From: an uncultured Burkholderiales bacterium
Lineage (GTDB): Bacteria; Pseudomonadota; Gammaproteobacteria; Burkholderiales; Burkholderiaceae
Direction of reading: 5' to 3'
NCBI GenBank assembly: GCA_937891045.1
Contig: CALBEV010000120.1
Location: 1-49,433, forward strand
Length of the DNA stretch: 49,433 nt
A program made the translations under genes and the position numbers. The notes beneath the pieces were generated by a model. It worked only from the letters and a program-made list of their open reading frames with translations. It searched no databases and was not told the origin of the DNA. Positions 18,463-27,778 of the stretch are shown here, piece by piece (the first letter of the stretch is position 1; the number at the start of each line of letters is the position of its first letter).

Positions 18463-19209
18463 ATGACGTTCACCCTTGAGAACCTGCAAACCCCCTTGCT
18501 CGAACCCTCGCTGTTCCGTTCGGACTTGGAAGGCTTGTTGCACGACACCCATTTCCCCACCGACATGCTGTTGCGTGCGGCCACTTTCCGGCGCGGCTTG
18601 GTCATGGCCGGGCTCACGCGCTGCACCAGCAGCGAAACGCTGTGGCGCAGACCGGTCAACCACGACAGGGTCATCTTGGTGGTGGGCCAGGCCGAAAGCG
18701 ACGCCTCTTTGAGGTTGGGCGGCGACAGCCTGCGCTGCAACCTGGTGTTGCTCAAAGCCGTATGCCAAGCCCACGCCGACGCCTACATCGTTTACAAACC
18801 CCACCCCGAGGTCTGGGCCCGCATGCAAGCCCAAGGCCATGGTGCCAACAACCTGCTGCTCTGGTGCGATGAATGTACGGGCGATGTCCCCATGTCGCAA
18901 TTGCTGCCCAAGGTCAACGAGGTGCACGTCATGAACTCCTTGGCCGGTTTTGAGGCGCTGATGCGCGGCAAAAAAGTCAGTTGTTATGCCCAGTCCTTCT
19001 ATTCAGGTTGGGGCCTGACCACCGACCTGGTGCCCATGGCCCAGCGCTCCCGCCAAATCAGCATGGACGAGTTGGTGGCCGGGGCCATGTTCAGCTACCC
19101 GCGCTACATGAGCCGCTTGGCTGGGCGCATGGGCCACGACAACCTGGCCCTGACCGACATGGGCACGATTCGACATGAACTCTCTTTGCTGTCGGCCACC
19201 CTTACCTGA
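18463..19209 (+). CDS. Capsule polysaccharide export/KpsC-like glycosyltransferase domain protein (half-length)
   Basis: 248 residues matching only the C-terminal half of KpsC (full length about 670 residues), which adds Kdo linkers to capsule lipid. Visible are VILVVGQAESDASLRLGG, the nucleotide-sugar motif AYIVYKPHPEVW, VPMSQLLPKVNEVHVMNSLAGFEALMRGKK and CYAQSFYSGWGLTTD. The first Kdo-transferase domain is missing and no other kps gene is nearby. It has its own Shine-Dalgarno and an AT-rich leader, so it is either a decayed capsule gene that gained a start or a free-standing single-domain enzyme. The KpsC tail fragment just upstream favours decay. A terminator follows at 19284-19320. Confidence 0.72.
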   Translation: MTFTLENLQTPLLEPSLFRSDLEGLLHDTHFPTDMLLRAATFRRGLVMAGLTRCTSSETLWRRPVNHDRVILVVGQAESDASLRLGGDSLRCNLVLLKAVCQAHADAYIVYKPHPEVWARMQAQGHGANNLLLWCDECTGDVPMSQLLPKVNEVHVMNSLAGFEALMRGKKVSCYAQSFYSGWGLTTDLVPMAQRSRQISMDELVAGAMFSYPRYMSRLAGRMGHDNLALTDMGTIRHELSLLSATLT

Positions 19210-19283
19210 GCTTGTGGTTCAAATGCGTGGCGACGGCGTCCATCTCAGAGCGATCAAGCCCGGTTGGGGGCCAAAGTGTCACA

Positions 19284-19320
19284 AAAAAACCGCCTCACCC
19301 TCACGGGCAGGCGGCTTTTT
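19284..19320. terminator. Bidirectional intrinsic terminator
   Basis: A-run, CCGCCT stem (19290-19295), 13-base loop, AGGCGG (19309-19314), then CTTTTT. It lies between the plus-strand KpsC-like gene and the minus-strand efp and can end both. Confidence 0.85.
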
Positions 19321-19335
19321 GTGGGCGGTTGAAAC

Positions 19336-19890
19336 TCAGACGCGCTTGCGGTATTCAGCGGTGCGGGTGTCAATCTCCACCTTGTCGCCTTGCGCCACGA
19401 AGATGGGCACGTTGATGTCAAAGCCGGTGGAGATTTTGGCGGGCTTGAGCACTTTGCCCGAGGTGTCGCCTTTGACGGCGGGCTCGGTCCAGGTGATTTC
19501 ACGCACCACGCTGGTGGGCAGTTCCACCGAGATGGCTTTGCCGTCGTAGAACACCACTTCAGCGGACATGCCGTCTTCGAGGTAATTCAGTGAATCACCC
19601 ATGTTTTCGTTTTCCACTTCGTACTGGTTGAACTCGGTGTCCATCCACACATACATGGGGTCGGCAAAGTAAGAGTAGGTGCACTCTTTCTTGTCCAGCA
19701 CGATTTGGTCCATCTTGTCGTCGGCCTTGAACACCACCTCGGTGTTGAAGTTGGCGATCAAGCTTTTGAGCTTCATGCGCACGGTGGCGGAGTTGCGGCC
19801 ACCACGGCTGTATTCGGTTTTGAGCACGACCATCGGGTCTTTGCCGTGCATGATGACGTTACCGGCGCGAATTTCTTGAGCGATTTTCAT
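19336..19890 (-). CDS. efp: Elongation factor P (Arg32 type, rhamnosylated by EarP)
   Basis: Translation factor that relieves ribosome stalling at polyproline. 184 residues, three beta-barrel domains. The modification loop reads [12 protein letters not shown] with Arg at position 32, whereas E. coli EF-P has Lys34. Arg32 is the form glycosylated with rhamnose by EarP, and earP is directly upstream on the same strand (31-base gap). Conserved [13 protein letters not shown] and the C-terminal [22 protein letters not shown] are present. The ribosome-binding site before ATG 19890 is weak. Confidence 0.97.
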   Translation of the reverse strand: MKIAQEIRAGNVIMHGKDPMVVLKTEYSRGGRNSATVRMKLKSLIANFNTEVVFKADDKMDQIVLDKKECTYSYFADPMYVWMDTEFNQYEVENENMGDSLNYLEDGMSAEVVFYDGKAISVELPTSVVREITWTEPAVKGDTSGKVLKPAKISTGFDINVPIFVAQGDKVEIDTRTAEYRKRV

Positions 19891-19921
19891 AAAAGGTGTG
19901 GGGCTTGGAAAACCGGTTATT

Positions 19922-21058
19922 TTAGCCGTGCGCCGCCACGAAGCCTTCCAAGCGGGTCAGCAGGTCGGTTTCGGCTTGCAAACGAGCACGCAAACCTTGG
20001 GCCCAGGCGGTCCATGGCGCCATGTGTTCAGGCGTCAATGCGGGCAGCGGTGTGGGCTGCTCGGCGTTCCAAGCCAGGTGCGCTTGCACCACCAACGGCG
20101 GCGCTTGCGTGGTTTGCAAAAACGCTTTCAGCTTGGGCCAATGGGCACCATCGTCTTGCGGGTAGATTTGCCATAAGAAGGCTTTGCCCGCCCAAATTGC
20201 CCGCACCACAGAGTCTTCGCCGCGCACCAAGTTCAGGTCGTGCGCCGCCAGCATCTCGTCAAACGCGGGGTGCGGCAGGTAGGGCAGTTCGGTCACTTCA
20301 AAGCCGGGCGTTTCAGGCCAAGCTTGCAAGGCATGTTGCACGGCTTTCGTGGCCCGACCTGCGGTCACGGTCAACTGCACAGCGGGTGCTTGTTCGTTCA
20401 GTTGCTCAAGCCACAGACCCAAGCTGGCGGGCTCGTAACAAAACAAGCTGATGCGCAGTGGTTTGGTTGGCAAAGAAAGCTTGTCGTGTTGCAAAGACAT
20501 TGGTTCATGAGCATGGTGGACATTGGTGTGTGATGCATGCTGTGAACCTGAGGATGTTTGCTGGCCGTTGACAACACGACCATCGATGCCAGGCCCCAAC
20601 ACGCCGCCACTGTGCGGGCTCAAGCCAGGATAGAAAAACGATTTCGTCAAACCTTTGGCGGGGCCGTGCATGACGGGCGAGGGCAGGCCGTGGTTGCGCA
20701 GCGCAGACGGCTCGGCGCTGAAATATTCCAGGTTCACCCACACGGGAGGCTGGGGTGCCAAGCCCATCGCCGCTTGGTAGCCCAGTGGCAGTTCGCAGCC
20801 AAAGGCTTCAATCACCACCTGCGGCAATTCCTTGGCGACAAATACCGCTGCATCATCGGGCCAAGGCAACACACTGACGCCCTCGCAAGCTGTTGGGGCC
20901 ATCCATTGCAAAGCAGAGGCATCGTCCACATACAGATGCACCGTGTGGCCCCGCGCGGCCAACTGTGTACTCAGTCGCCAACACACGCCCAAGTCGCCGT
21001 GGTTGTCCACCACGCGACAGAAAACTGCCCAATCAAGGCGCTGTGTGGTCAATTGCAA
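19922..21058 (-). CDS. earP: EF-P arginine rhamnosyltransferase EarP
   Basis: GT-B glycosyltransferase that transfers rhamnose from dTDP-rhamnose to Arg32 of EF-P. 378 residues. The catalytic N-terminal loop [17 protein letters not shown] holds Asp18 and Asp22. [19 protein letters not shown] and LTKSFFYPG are diagnostic, as is [19 protein letters not shown], whose Glu281-Asp282 contact the nucleotide sugar. Residues about 161-200 form a low-complexity Ser/His-rich insertion between the two domains that I do not recall in other EarPs. The start is probably TTG 21058, preceded by AAGAAAG; no in-frame ATG is near. Adjacent to efp, its substrate. Confidence 0.93.
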   Translation of the reverse strand: MQLTTQRLDWAVFCRVVDNHGDLGVCWRLSTQLAARGHTVHLYVDDASALQWMAPTACEGVSVLPWPDDAAVFVAKELPQVVIEAFGCELPLGYQAAMGLAPQPPVWVNLEYFSAEPSALRNHGLPSPVMHGPAKGLTKSFFYPGLSPHSGGVLGPGIDGRVVNGQQTSSGSQHASHTNVHHAHEPMSLQHDKLSLPTKPLRISLFCYEPASLGLWLEQLNEQAPAVQLTVTAGRATKAVQHALQAWPETPGFEVTELPYLPHPAFDEMLAAHDLNLVRGEDSVVRAIWAGKAFLWQIYPQDDGAHWPKLKAFLQTTQAPPLVVQAHLAWNAEQPTPLPALTPEHMAPWTAWAQGLRARLQAETDLLTRLEGFVAAHG

Positions 21059-21193
21059 TCGGTGCTTTCTTCAATGCTGTCAAAGGCTTGCAAGCTTAAG
21101 GCATGAAAACGCAGGGCTGTTTGCAGGCCGGTGTGGGTATGTTCAGCGTCTACACTTCGGCCATTCGAAAAACGCACACGGAAAGATGCAAGC

Positions 21194-22396
21194 ATGACCC
21201 AACTCAGTCAACGCGCCCAAAACCTGGGCACTGAAAACGCGTTTGTGGTGTTGGCCGAGGTCAACAAACTCATTCGCGAAGGCCACGACATCATTTCGTT
21301 TTGCATTGGCCAGCCCGACTTTCACACGCCGAAGAACATCCAAGACGCGGGTATCCAAGCCATTCAAACTGGCAAGCATGGCTACACGCCGTCAGCAGGC
21401 ATTCCAGAATTGCGCCAAGCAGCAGCCGACTATTTCACCCGCACCCGTGGCGTGAAAGTGGACGCCGATGATGTGGTGGTGGGCGCCGGTGCCAAGCCCT
21501 TCATTGGTTACACCATCCAATCGGTGACCGACTTTGGCGCTGGCGATGAAGTGATTTACCCGGTGCCGGGTTTCCCGATTTATGAATCACAAATCAAGGC
21601 CAATGGCGCTGTGGGTGTGCCCATCTACCTGCGCGAAGAACGCAACTTCAGCTTCGACCCGCAAGAGCTGGCCGAGAAAATCACGCCGCGCACCAAGCTG
21701 TTGATTTTGAATTCACCGCAAAACCCCACGGGCGGCATCTTGACCGCACAAGACCTGGAAGCCATCGCCGACATCTTGCGCAAGCACCCGCAAGTGTGGG
21801 TGTTTGCCGACGAGATTTATGGGCAACTGGTGTATGACGGCGAATTTAAATCCATCGCTGCCTTGCCCGGCATGCAAGAGCGCACCATCCTCTCCGATGG
21901 GTGTTCGAAAACCTGGGCCATGACCGGCTGGCGTTTGGGCTTTTCAGCCAACAAAAAACTAGCGCCTTATTTCACCAACTGGATCACCAACACCGAGTCG
22001 TGTGCCTCGCACATCACGCAATGGGCTGGTGTGGAAGCTTTGAACGGTCCGCAAGATGATGCACGACACATGCGCGATGTGTTTTTAAGCCGTCGCAATT
22101 TGATTGTGGGCTTGTTGAACCAAGTGCCCGGTGTCAGTTGCAAAACACCGGGTGGTGCTTTCTACGCGTGGCCGAACGTGACCGAGGCTTGCCGCATCAC
22201 CGGTTGCGCCGACTCCGAGGTGTTGCGCAAACGCTTGTTGCTCGAAGCTGGCGTGGCCGTTTTGGCCGACATCCACTTTGGAGCTCGCGTGCCCGGCGAT
22301 GGTCAGCACATCCGCTTCAGCTATGCCGCGTCTGATGAAGCTATCAAGGCGGGTATTGCACGCATGGCGGACTTCATCCGGAAAAACACGCTTTAA
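21194..22396 (+). CDS. Class I/II pyridoxal-phosphate aminotransferase
   Basis: 400-residue fold-type I aminotransferase of the AspC/alanine-transaminase group. Features: ISFCIGQPDFHTPKNIQDAG, YTPSAGIPELRQA, VVVGAGAKPFIGYTIQ, NSPQNPTGGILTAQDLE, FADEIYGQLVYDG and the PLP-lysine motif SDGCSKTWAMTGWRLGF; the C-terminal Arg (HIRFSYAAS) binds the substrate carboxylate. Likely substrates are aspartate, alanine or an aromatic amino acid, which I cannot separate. ATG 21194 follows GGAAAG. It is convergent with the DUF1501 gene, and their stop codons overlap by three bases (gene ends overlap by four). Confidence 0.9.
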   Translation: MTQLSQRAQNLGTENAFVVLAEVNKLIREGHDIISFCIGQPDFHTPKNIQDAGIQAIQTGKHGYTPSAGIPELRQAAADYFTRTRGVKVDADDVVVGAGAKPFIGYTIQSVTDFGAGDEVIYPVPGFPIYESQIKANGAVGVPIYLREERNFSFDPQELAEKITPRTKLLILNSPQNPTGGILTAQDLEAIADILRKHPQVWVFADEIYGQLVYDGEFKSIAALPGMQERTILSDGCSKTWAMTGWRLGFSANKKLAPYFTNWITNTESCASHITQWAGVEALNGPQDDARHMRDVFLSRRNLIVGLLNQVPGVSCKTPGGAFYAWPNVTEACRITGCADSEVLRKRLLLEAGVAVLADIHFGARVPGDGQHIRFSYAASDEAIKAGIARMADFIRKNTL

Positions 22397-23571
22397 ACAA
22401 ACACCGGCAAGGTGTCGAAATTGCCATTCAACAAGGCTTGGCTGTTGGCACCCATCCACTGCGCCATGACCGTGGCATAGACCCGGCGGAAGTCGGTGGT
22501 GTGCAGCACATTGCCTTCGGCGTTCAAGTTGGTGAGGCTGGGTTCTTGGCCATAGTGGCCACCTTTCACAGGCTGGCCAATCAGGTACACATGGTTGGCC
22601 GTGCCGTGGTCGGTGCCCAGGCTCGTGTTCTCGGCGGCGCGGCGTCCAAACTCGGAATAGACCATCACGGTCACGTCTTTGTCGCGGCCAATGCGCTTCA
22701 TGTCTTGCATGAAACCACTCACGCCATCTGACACATATGTGAGCAGCCGTTGGTGTTGCTCGGCTTGGTGCACATGGGTGTCAAACGCGTTGTGTCGGTA
22801 AGCAGTGTGGTAGATGCGCGTGGGCAGTTTGGCGTGAATCAGCGACGCCACCTTGGGCAAGTCCATCGGCAAGATGCCGTAGTCCACCGGTGTTTTGTAG
22901 TTTTGCCAAGCCGCCCGCACTTGGGCCGAGGCCAAACGAGCGCTTTGCGCCACATCCTCTAAAAATTGGTGCGAGGTGTTCAACACCACTTGGCCTTCAA
23001 TGGGTTTGTCGATGAGTGGGCGGCTTTGGAACAAACCTTTGCGGCCAAAGCGCTCGGGGTCGTCAAACACCACCGGCACATGCTTGGCAGCACGCACCGC
23101 CAAAGATTGGCGCTCGTCAATGTTGACCAAAAAATTGGGCGTCAGTTGCGGGTCGATGGCATCGGCCAAGCGACCCAACCAACCATAGGGCTCGCCACCG
23201 TTGGGCACACCGGTGTGCCAGTAAGCGGCCGAGGTGAAGTGTGAATACGAGGGGTTGTCATAGCCGCAGCCATGCACCACCGCCATCTGCCCGTCCTTGA
23301 ACAAGCGTTCAAAACCGGCCATACCCGGGTTGAAGCCGTGGCGGTCGTCAATCTTGCGCAGCTTGTTGGCGCGGATGCCCAGCTTGGGGCGCAAACGGTA
23401 ATACGCGTCATCTGCATAAGGCACCAGCGTGTTGAAACCGTCGTTGGCACCAGTGAGTTCCACCACCACCAGGATGCGGTTCGGGTCGGCGGCCAAGGCC
23501 TGAACCGAGGGCAGGGCAGCGCCCAAACCGATGCCAGCCAAGCCTTGTAGAAATTGTCGTCTGTGTGTCAT
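22393..23571 (-). CDS. DUF1501 family exported protein
   Basis: 392 residues. The N-terminus THRRQFLQGLAGIGLGAALP is a Tat-type signal peptide with the twin Arg. The body has the DUF1501 pattern (sulfatase/alkaline-phosphatase-like fold): VVELTGANDGFNTLVP, VHGCGYDNPSYSHFTSAAYW and the late EFGRRAAENTSLGTDHGTANHVYLIG. Function unknown; the fold suggests a metal-dependent hydrolase. It starts three bases after the DUF1800 stop. These two families are very often encoded as a pair, implying a shared process. Confidence 0.85.
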   Translation of the reverse strand: MTHRRQFLQGLAGIGLGAALPSVQALAADPNRILVVVELTGANDGFNTLVPYADDAYYRLRPKLGIRANKLRKIDDRHGFNPGMAGFERLFKDGQMAVVHGCGYDNPSYSHFTSAAYWHTGVPNGGEPYGWLGRLADAIDPQLTPNFLVNIDERQSLAVRAAKHVPVVFDDPERFGRKGLFQSRPLIDKPIEGQVVLNTSHQFLEDVAQSARLASAQVRAAWQNYKTPVDYGILPMDLPKVASLIHAKLPTRIYHTAYRHNAFDTHVHQAEQHQRLLTYVSDGVSGFMQDMKRIGRDKDVTVMVYSEFGRRAAENTSLGTDHGTANHVYLIGQPVKGGHYGQEPSLTNLNAEGNVLHTTDFRRVYATVMAQWMGANSQALLNGNFDTLPVFV

Positions 23572-23574
23572 GGG

Positions 23575-25395
23575 TCAGCCCAATTGGTAAACAGGCAGCG
23601 ACAAGATCACATGCAGCGCGTTGCGCAACGCGTCTTCCATGTAGCTGTCGGCCTCAGAAAGTTGTCGGGTGCCCAGGTCTTGGGCCAGCATGTGAGCGAT
23701 GCGTTGTTGCACATCGGCGCTCAGCTTCACCGACAAAAAACGTTGCGCCAAATGCGCCACCGCATCGTCGGTGGTTTGGCATTTGGCGGCACGCAGCATG
23801 GCCGACACGTTCAGTTGCGCGGTGGCACGTTCGATGGGTTTGACTTTTTCAATCGCTTTGCGCCAAGCGTGGTAGCTGGCCAAGCGGGTGTTGAAGTCTT
23901 CGTCGCGGTCGCCTTGGTTGGACATGGACATCTCGCCCGCGTCTTTGCCCACCGGTTTGGTGGCCGTGGTGATGTCCTGGCCTTGTGCCAGCTTGTCCGC
24001 CACCGGGTTGATTTGGTACAGGCCATTGGGCACACGGTCAGCCGCCACAAAATCGATGGGCGGAAACACCGTGTCGTAAATCACATTGCCCCGCGCCAAC
24101 AACAGGCCTGGCGTGATCCAACTTCTGCCGTGGGCCCAACCTGCCACATTGGGCGGGTAAAACAATTTTTGGCCCAGCAACTCGGTTTGTTCGTTGAAGT
24201 CGGGGATGCCTGGCACGGCTTGCAAGCCCATTTTTTTGTAGGTGGAGATCACCAATTCCACCGGTGATTTGATGCGCGTGGCCACGCTGTCATCGCTGTA
24301 AAAATCTTTCGACAACAACACGGTTTCCATGAAGGCAGCGGTGTCGTAGCGGCTGTCGCGCAGCAGCTTGCCGAGTTGTTGTTGATGGCTGACTGACAAG
24401 TCTTCGCGCACAAAGTAGCGGTAGAGCTTGCCCGCGATGAACTCTGCAGTGACGGGTTGCGCCAACACGATGTCAATCACTTGTTCGCCATTGAAGCGCC
24501 CACTTTGGTTCAACACGGTTTTCACACCGTCGTCGTGTTGGCTGGGGTTGATGACGAACTTCAAGCCTTGGTAGTTCCAACCGGTGAAAGCACGTGCCGC
24601 TTCCTTGATGTCTTGCTCGGTGTAGTTGCCCACGCCCATGGTGAACAACTCCATGATCTCGCGGGCAAAGTTTTCATTCGGTGCGCCCTTGAGGTTCACA
24701 CCCGCATCCAAAAAGGCCAGCATGGCCGGGTCTTTGGCCACCGCCACCAGCAGGTCGCGAAACTTGCCCGTGGCATGTTGACGCAGCAATTCGTTTTGAA
24801 TTTGCAGCTTGCGGTAGTCGCGCACTTTCTCTTCGGTGGTGGCGAAGTGGCCGTGCCAAAACAGCGTCATCTTTTCTTGGAAAGGACGCGGCGTGGTCAG
24901 CATGCGGTTGGCCCACCAATAGCCCAAGCGATGTGTTTCCAAGCGCGAAGCTCGCAGCCAGTACAAATACCGGTCGGCCACTTGTTGTGCTTTGCGGTTG
25001 CCCTCGGGCTTGACCTTCACGCCCAAAGATTCGCCCGTGGCTTTGGCCAAATCGGTGGCCGCAGGGCGCGACACGGCAAAGGGCTCCAGGCCAGCATCGT
25101 GCGAGCCCGAGTCTTGGAAGGGCGTGAACTTATCAGGGGTGTGTTGGTAGCGCACCAGGCTTTTCACCGCTTGCGCAGGCGTCATGCGGGCCAAGCGTTC
25201 CACCTCTTGGGGTGTGCCGCCAAAGCCCGCGCGTTCCAGCAAATGCTTGGCCCGGTCGGGGTTCCACTCAGAGGCGGGCAGGGGAGAGAGGTCGTTGGAC
25301 CACAGCTTGGTGTTGTTGTCTGCGGCTTGGGTTGTGCCCAGCATGAACATCAGACACCATGAAACAATGCATGAATTAAATTTGTCTTTCTTCAT
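23575..25395 (-). CDS. DUF1800 family exported protein
   Basis: 606 residues with a Sec signal peptide (SCIVSWCLMFMLGTTQA, cut near residue 24). DUF1800 features include RAKHLLERAGFGGTPQEVERL near the N-terminus, RRPFQEK-like RPFQEKMTLFWHGHFATT, NENFAREIMELFTMGVGNYTEQDIKEAARAFTGW and PPNVAGWAHGRSWITPGLLLARGN. No enzymatic role is established. It is the first gene of a two-gene unit with DUF1501; only 36 bases separate it from the divergent DUF423 gene. No clear Shine-Dalgarno is seen at ATG 25395. Confidence 0.85.
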   Translation of the reverse strand: MKKDKFNSCIVSWCLMFMLGTTQAADNNTKLWSNDLSPLPASEWNPDRAKHLLERAGFGGTPQEVERLARMTPAQAVKSLVRYQHTPDKFTPFQDSGSHDAGLEPFAVSRPAATDLAKATGESLGVKVKPEGNRKAQQVADRYLYWLRASRLETHRLGYWWANRMLTTPRPFQEKMTLFWHGHFATTEEKVRDYRKLQIQNELLRQHATGKFRDLLVAVAKDPAMLAFLDAGVNLKGAPNENFAREIMELFTMGVGNYTEQDIKEAARAFTGWNYQGLKFVINPSQHDDGVKTVLNQSGRFNGEQVIDIVLAQPVTAEFIAGKLYRYFVREDLSVSHQQQLGKLLRDSRYDTAAFMETVLLSKDFYSDDSVATRIKSPVELVISTYKKMGLQAVPGIPDFNEQTELLGQKLFYPPNVAGWAHGRSWITPGLLLARGNVIYDTVFPPIDFVAADRVPNGLYQINPVADKLAQGQDITTATKPVGKDAGEMSMSNQGDRDEDFNTRLASYHAWRKAIEKVKPIERATAQLNVSAMLRAAKCQTTDDAVAHLAQRFLSVKLSADVQQRIAHMLAQDLGTRQLSEADSYMEDALRNALHVILSLPVYQLG

Positions 25396-25431
25396 TCAAA
25401 AATCATAACCAGCTGCCAAGGTCTACTTCTC

Positions 25432-25812
25432 ATGAAAATCGCTAACCAAGCCCTGTTTGCTGTCGCCTGTGTGATGGCTGCTGCCAGCGTGTTGTTGGCC
25501 GCGTATGTGGCGCATCTGGGGGCCGACTTGTCCGCCCCTGCTTTGCGCTCGTTGCAGTCGGCGCTGCAAATGCAGCAGTTCCACAGTTTGGCCTTGTTGT
25601 TGGTGGCTTGGATGGGCATGGGACCACGTGCGCACCCACTGCATCTGTGGTCGGGTGTTTTGTTTTTGCTGGGCTTGTTGATGTTCAGTGTGAACATCTT
25701 GTTGATTCATTTGGCAGGCGTGGATGCCTTTAGAGTCGTCACGCCTTACGGCGGCGTGGCGTTTGTGGCCGGATGGTTGTTGCTGATTGGAGCGCTTCGC
25801 GCTAAAAGTTGA
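25432..25812 (+). CDS. DUF423 (YgdD-like) small membrane protein
   Basis: 126 residues with four hydrophobic helices. The family hallmarks are visible: an N-terminal helix followed by AAYVAHLGADLS, the LQSALQMQQFHSLALLLV segment, and the final TPYGGVAFVAGWLLLIGAL. Function unknown. The 3' end overlaps the convergent DUF4010 gene by 11 bases. Confidence 0.85.
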   Translation: MKIANQALFAVACVMAAASVLLAAYVAHLGADLSAPALRSLQSALQMQQFHSLALLLVAWMGMGPRAHPLHLWSGVLFLLGLLMFSVNILLIHLAGVDAFRVVTPYGGVAFVAGWLLLIGALRAKS

Positions 25813-26761
25813 TGATCAAACCCATGGCGATGGCGCATGCCAACACCATGGCGAACAAGCCAGCGCCCACCAGCATGGCGTATTTTGTGCCACCCGATAC
25901 CCACGCCACACCAAATCGCGCCACTGCGCTTGACGCCAAAATGCCGAACACGCCCCACTGAACAACCTCGGGTTGTGCACGGCCATCAACTGCCAATTGC
26001 GCCACGCTCACGGCAGCCGCATGAATTTCAGCCAAGGCCACAATCCACGCCGTCACCAAGGTGCCTGCATCACCAAACAATTCACGCAGCCAAGCAGAGA
26101 CCAGCAACACCAAACCAATGATGGCGGCAATCAACAGTGCATGTGAAATTTTGAAGGCACTGGTGGTGCTGTCCACATCGGGCGACACGAAGTCTTCCAT
26201 TTGTCGGAAATACCATGCGGCGACAGCACCCAAGGCCAATGCGGCCAACACCAATGGCAGGAGCAGAGCGTTCAGCAGAGATGGGGATGTGGCACCCAAC
26301 ACCATGCCAAACAACATCAACGACGACAAGATGGACAACAAAGCAGCAGCGCTGGCGGCATACAGAAGATGCTGGTTGTCTTTGATGCGGTGCCCCATGC
26401 TGGCGACACAGGCGGTGGAAGACACAAAGCCAGAGAAAAACCCTGCAATCGGAAAACCCCAGCGTGTGCCAGTGGCCCTGAAAGCGATGTGACCGAACAT
26501 GCCGACAGCCATCACCAAGACCACGATGCGCCACAAGGCATAAGGGATGAGGGCGCCCCAAGGGTCAATCGGAGTTTGGGGCAGCAAGGGCAAGATGATC
26601 AGAGCCGAAGCACACAGCCACAACAAATCATTCAATTCGTCTTTTCGAATCAAATCGCGACTCATGCGCAGCAAGGGCTCTCTCGCGTAAAACAAAACCG
26701 CCACCACCAAGCCCGAGCCCAGGGCGGTTAGCCATGCCGTTGAAGATCCCTGCCATTCCAT
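25802..26761 (-). CDS. DUF4010 (MgtC-associated) membrane protein
   Basis: 319-residue polytopic membrane protein. The conserved block ELNDLLWLCASALIILPLLP, AVGMFGHIAFRATGTRWGFP and GFFSGFVSSTACVASMG identifies DUF4010. This domain usually follows an MgtC/SapB domain in one protein of about 420 residues; here the MgtC part is absent, and nothing resembling it remains in the 168 bases upstream. I prefer ATG 26761 (TGAG six bases upstream) over a GTG five codons earlier. Role unknown, perhaps in ion homeostasis. Confidence 0.75.
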   Translation of the reverse strand: MEWQGSSTAWLTALGSGLVVAVLFYAREPLLRMSRDLIRKDELNDLLWLCASALIILPLLPQTPIDPWGALIPYALWRIVVLVMAVGMFGHIAFRATGTRWGFPIAGFFSGFVSSTACVASMGHRIKDNQHLLYAASAAALLSILSSLMLFGMVLGATSPSLLNALLLPLVLAALALGAVAAWYFRQMEDFVSPDVDSTTSAFKISHALLIAAIIGLVLLVSAWLRELFGDAGTLVTAWIVALAEIHAAAVSVAQLAVDGRAQPEVVQWGVFGILASSAVARFGVAWVSGGTKYAMLVGAGLFAMVLACAIAMGLIINF

Positions 26762-26929
26762 CTTGTTCTCAATCACTGCTGTAAAGCACCATGGTAGCGA
26801 TGTAGCTTAAGTACAAGGAATTTCTTCAAGCATAAGACAGCTTTCTGAGACAGGTGAATGAGAAAGTCACATTGTTGGCTTCTGGTTTTCTCTAGTCGTT
26901 GGACGTATGTGGCGTAGTAACCTCTTGGC

Positions 26930-27778
26930 ATGAACAACAGACCACCCGACCAATACATTCAAGTGCAAGGCCACCGCATTCGCTACTGGCAACAGGGCGA
27001 CAGCGGTTCCACCGTGTTGCTTTTGCATGGCATCAGTTGCTCGGTGTTGGAGTGGGAACACAACATCGCGGCCTTGGTCACACAACACCGTGTCATCGCT
27101 CTCGACTTATTGGGTTGTGGCCTGAGCGACAAACCCCTTGATGTGTCTTACGACATGGAATCCCAAGCGCGCTTTGTGTTTGATTTCATGGATGCCATGG
27201 GTTTGTCCAGCGTCAACTTGGTGGGCAACTCCATGGGCGGACGCATCGCCATGGAATGCGCGGCCATGCACCCCGAGCGCGTGAACAGCTTGGTGTTGTC
27301 TGCACCGGCCGGTGTGGGCGTGGACACCTTGTTCAATTTCCGTTTGGCCAGCATTCCTGTTTTGGGCGAGCTGCTCACAAAGCCCAGCATGTTTGGCTTG
27401 GGCATGATTTGGAAATTGGCATTCCACAACAAGTCTTTTGTCACGCGCGACCTGGTGGCCGAAAAACTCATGTTGGCCCAGCAACCCAATGCGCAAACCG
27501 TGTTTCTCACCACTTTGCGCAGCTTGCTGGGCTTTGCTGGTTTTCATGCCGCGCCGCGCCAAGCTTTTCATGCCCGCATCGCCAAGATCCGCTGCCCCAG
27601 TTTGGTCATTTGGGGTCAACAAGACCAGTTTTTACCAGTCAGCCATGTGCCCATCTTGAAGCCCTTGTTGCCACATGCTCGCTATGAATTAGTGGACCAG
27701 TGCGGTCATGTGCCCATGACCGAAATCACCGACCGTTTCAACAGCATGATTCTTGATTTTTTAAAGCAACTCCCATGA
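26930..27778 (+). CDS. Alpha/beta hydrolase
   Basis: 282-residue alpha/beta hydrolase-fold enzyme. The oxyanion HG motif is LLLHGISCSVLEWEHN, the nucleophile is Ser101 in LVGNSMGGRIAME, the acid is Asp in WGQQDQFLPVSH and the base is His in QCGHVPMTE. The layout is like meta-cleavage-product hydrolases (MhpC/BphD) and haloalkane dehalogenase relatives. It overlaps the downstream cupin gene by ATGA, so the two probably act together. No clear ribosome-binding site. Confidence 0.85.
   Translation: MNNRPPDQYIQVQGHRIRYWQQGDSGSTVLLLHGISCSVLEWEHNIAALVTQHRVIALDLLGCGLSDKPLDVSYDMESQARFVFDFMDAMGLSSVNLVGNSMGGRIAMECAAMHPERVNSLVLSAPAGVGVDTLFNFRLASIPVLGELLTKPSMFGLGMIWKLAFHNKSFVTRDLVAEKLMLAQQPNAQTVFLTTLRSLLGFAGFHAAPRQAFHARIAKIRCPSLVIWGQQDQFLPVSHVPILKPLLPHARYELVDQCGHVPMTEITDRFNSMILDFLKQLP

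Noticed and set aside
26762..26929. tRNA, small RNA or MgtC remnant upstream of DUF4010
   Set aside because: No tRNA arms, terminator or MgtC-like peptide could be found in any frame.
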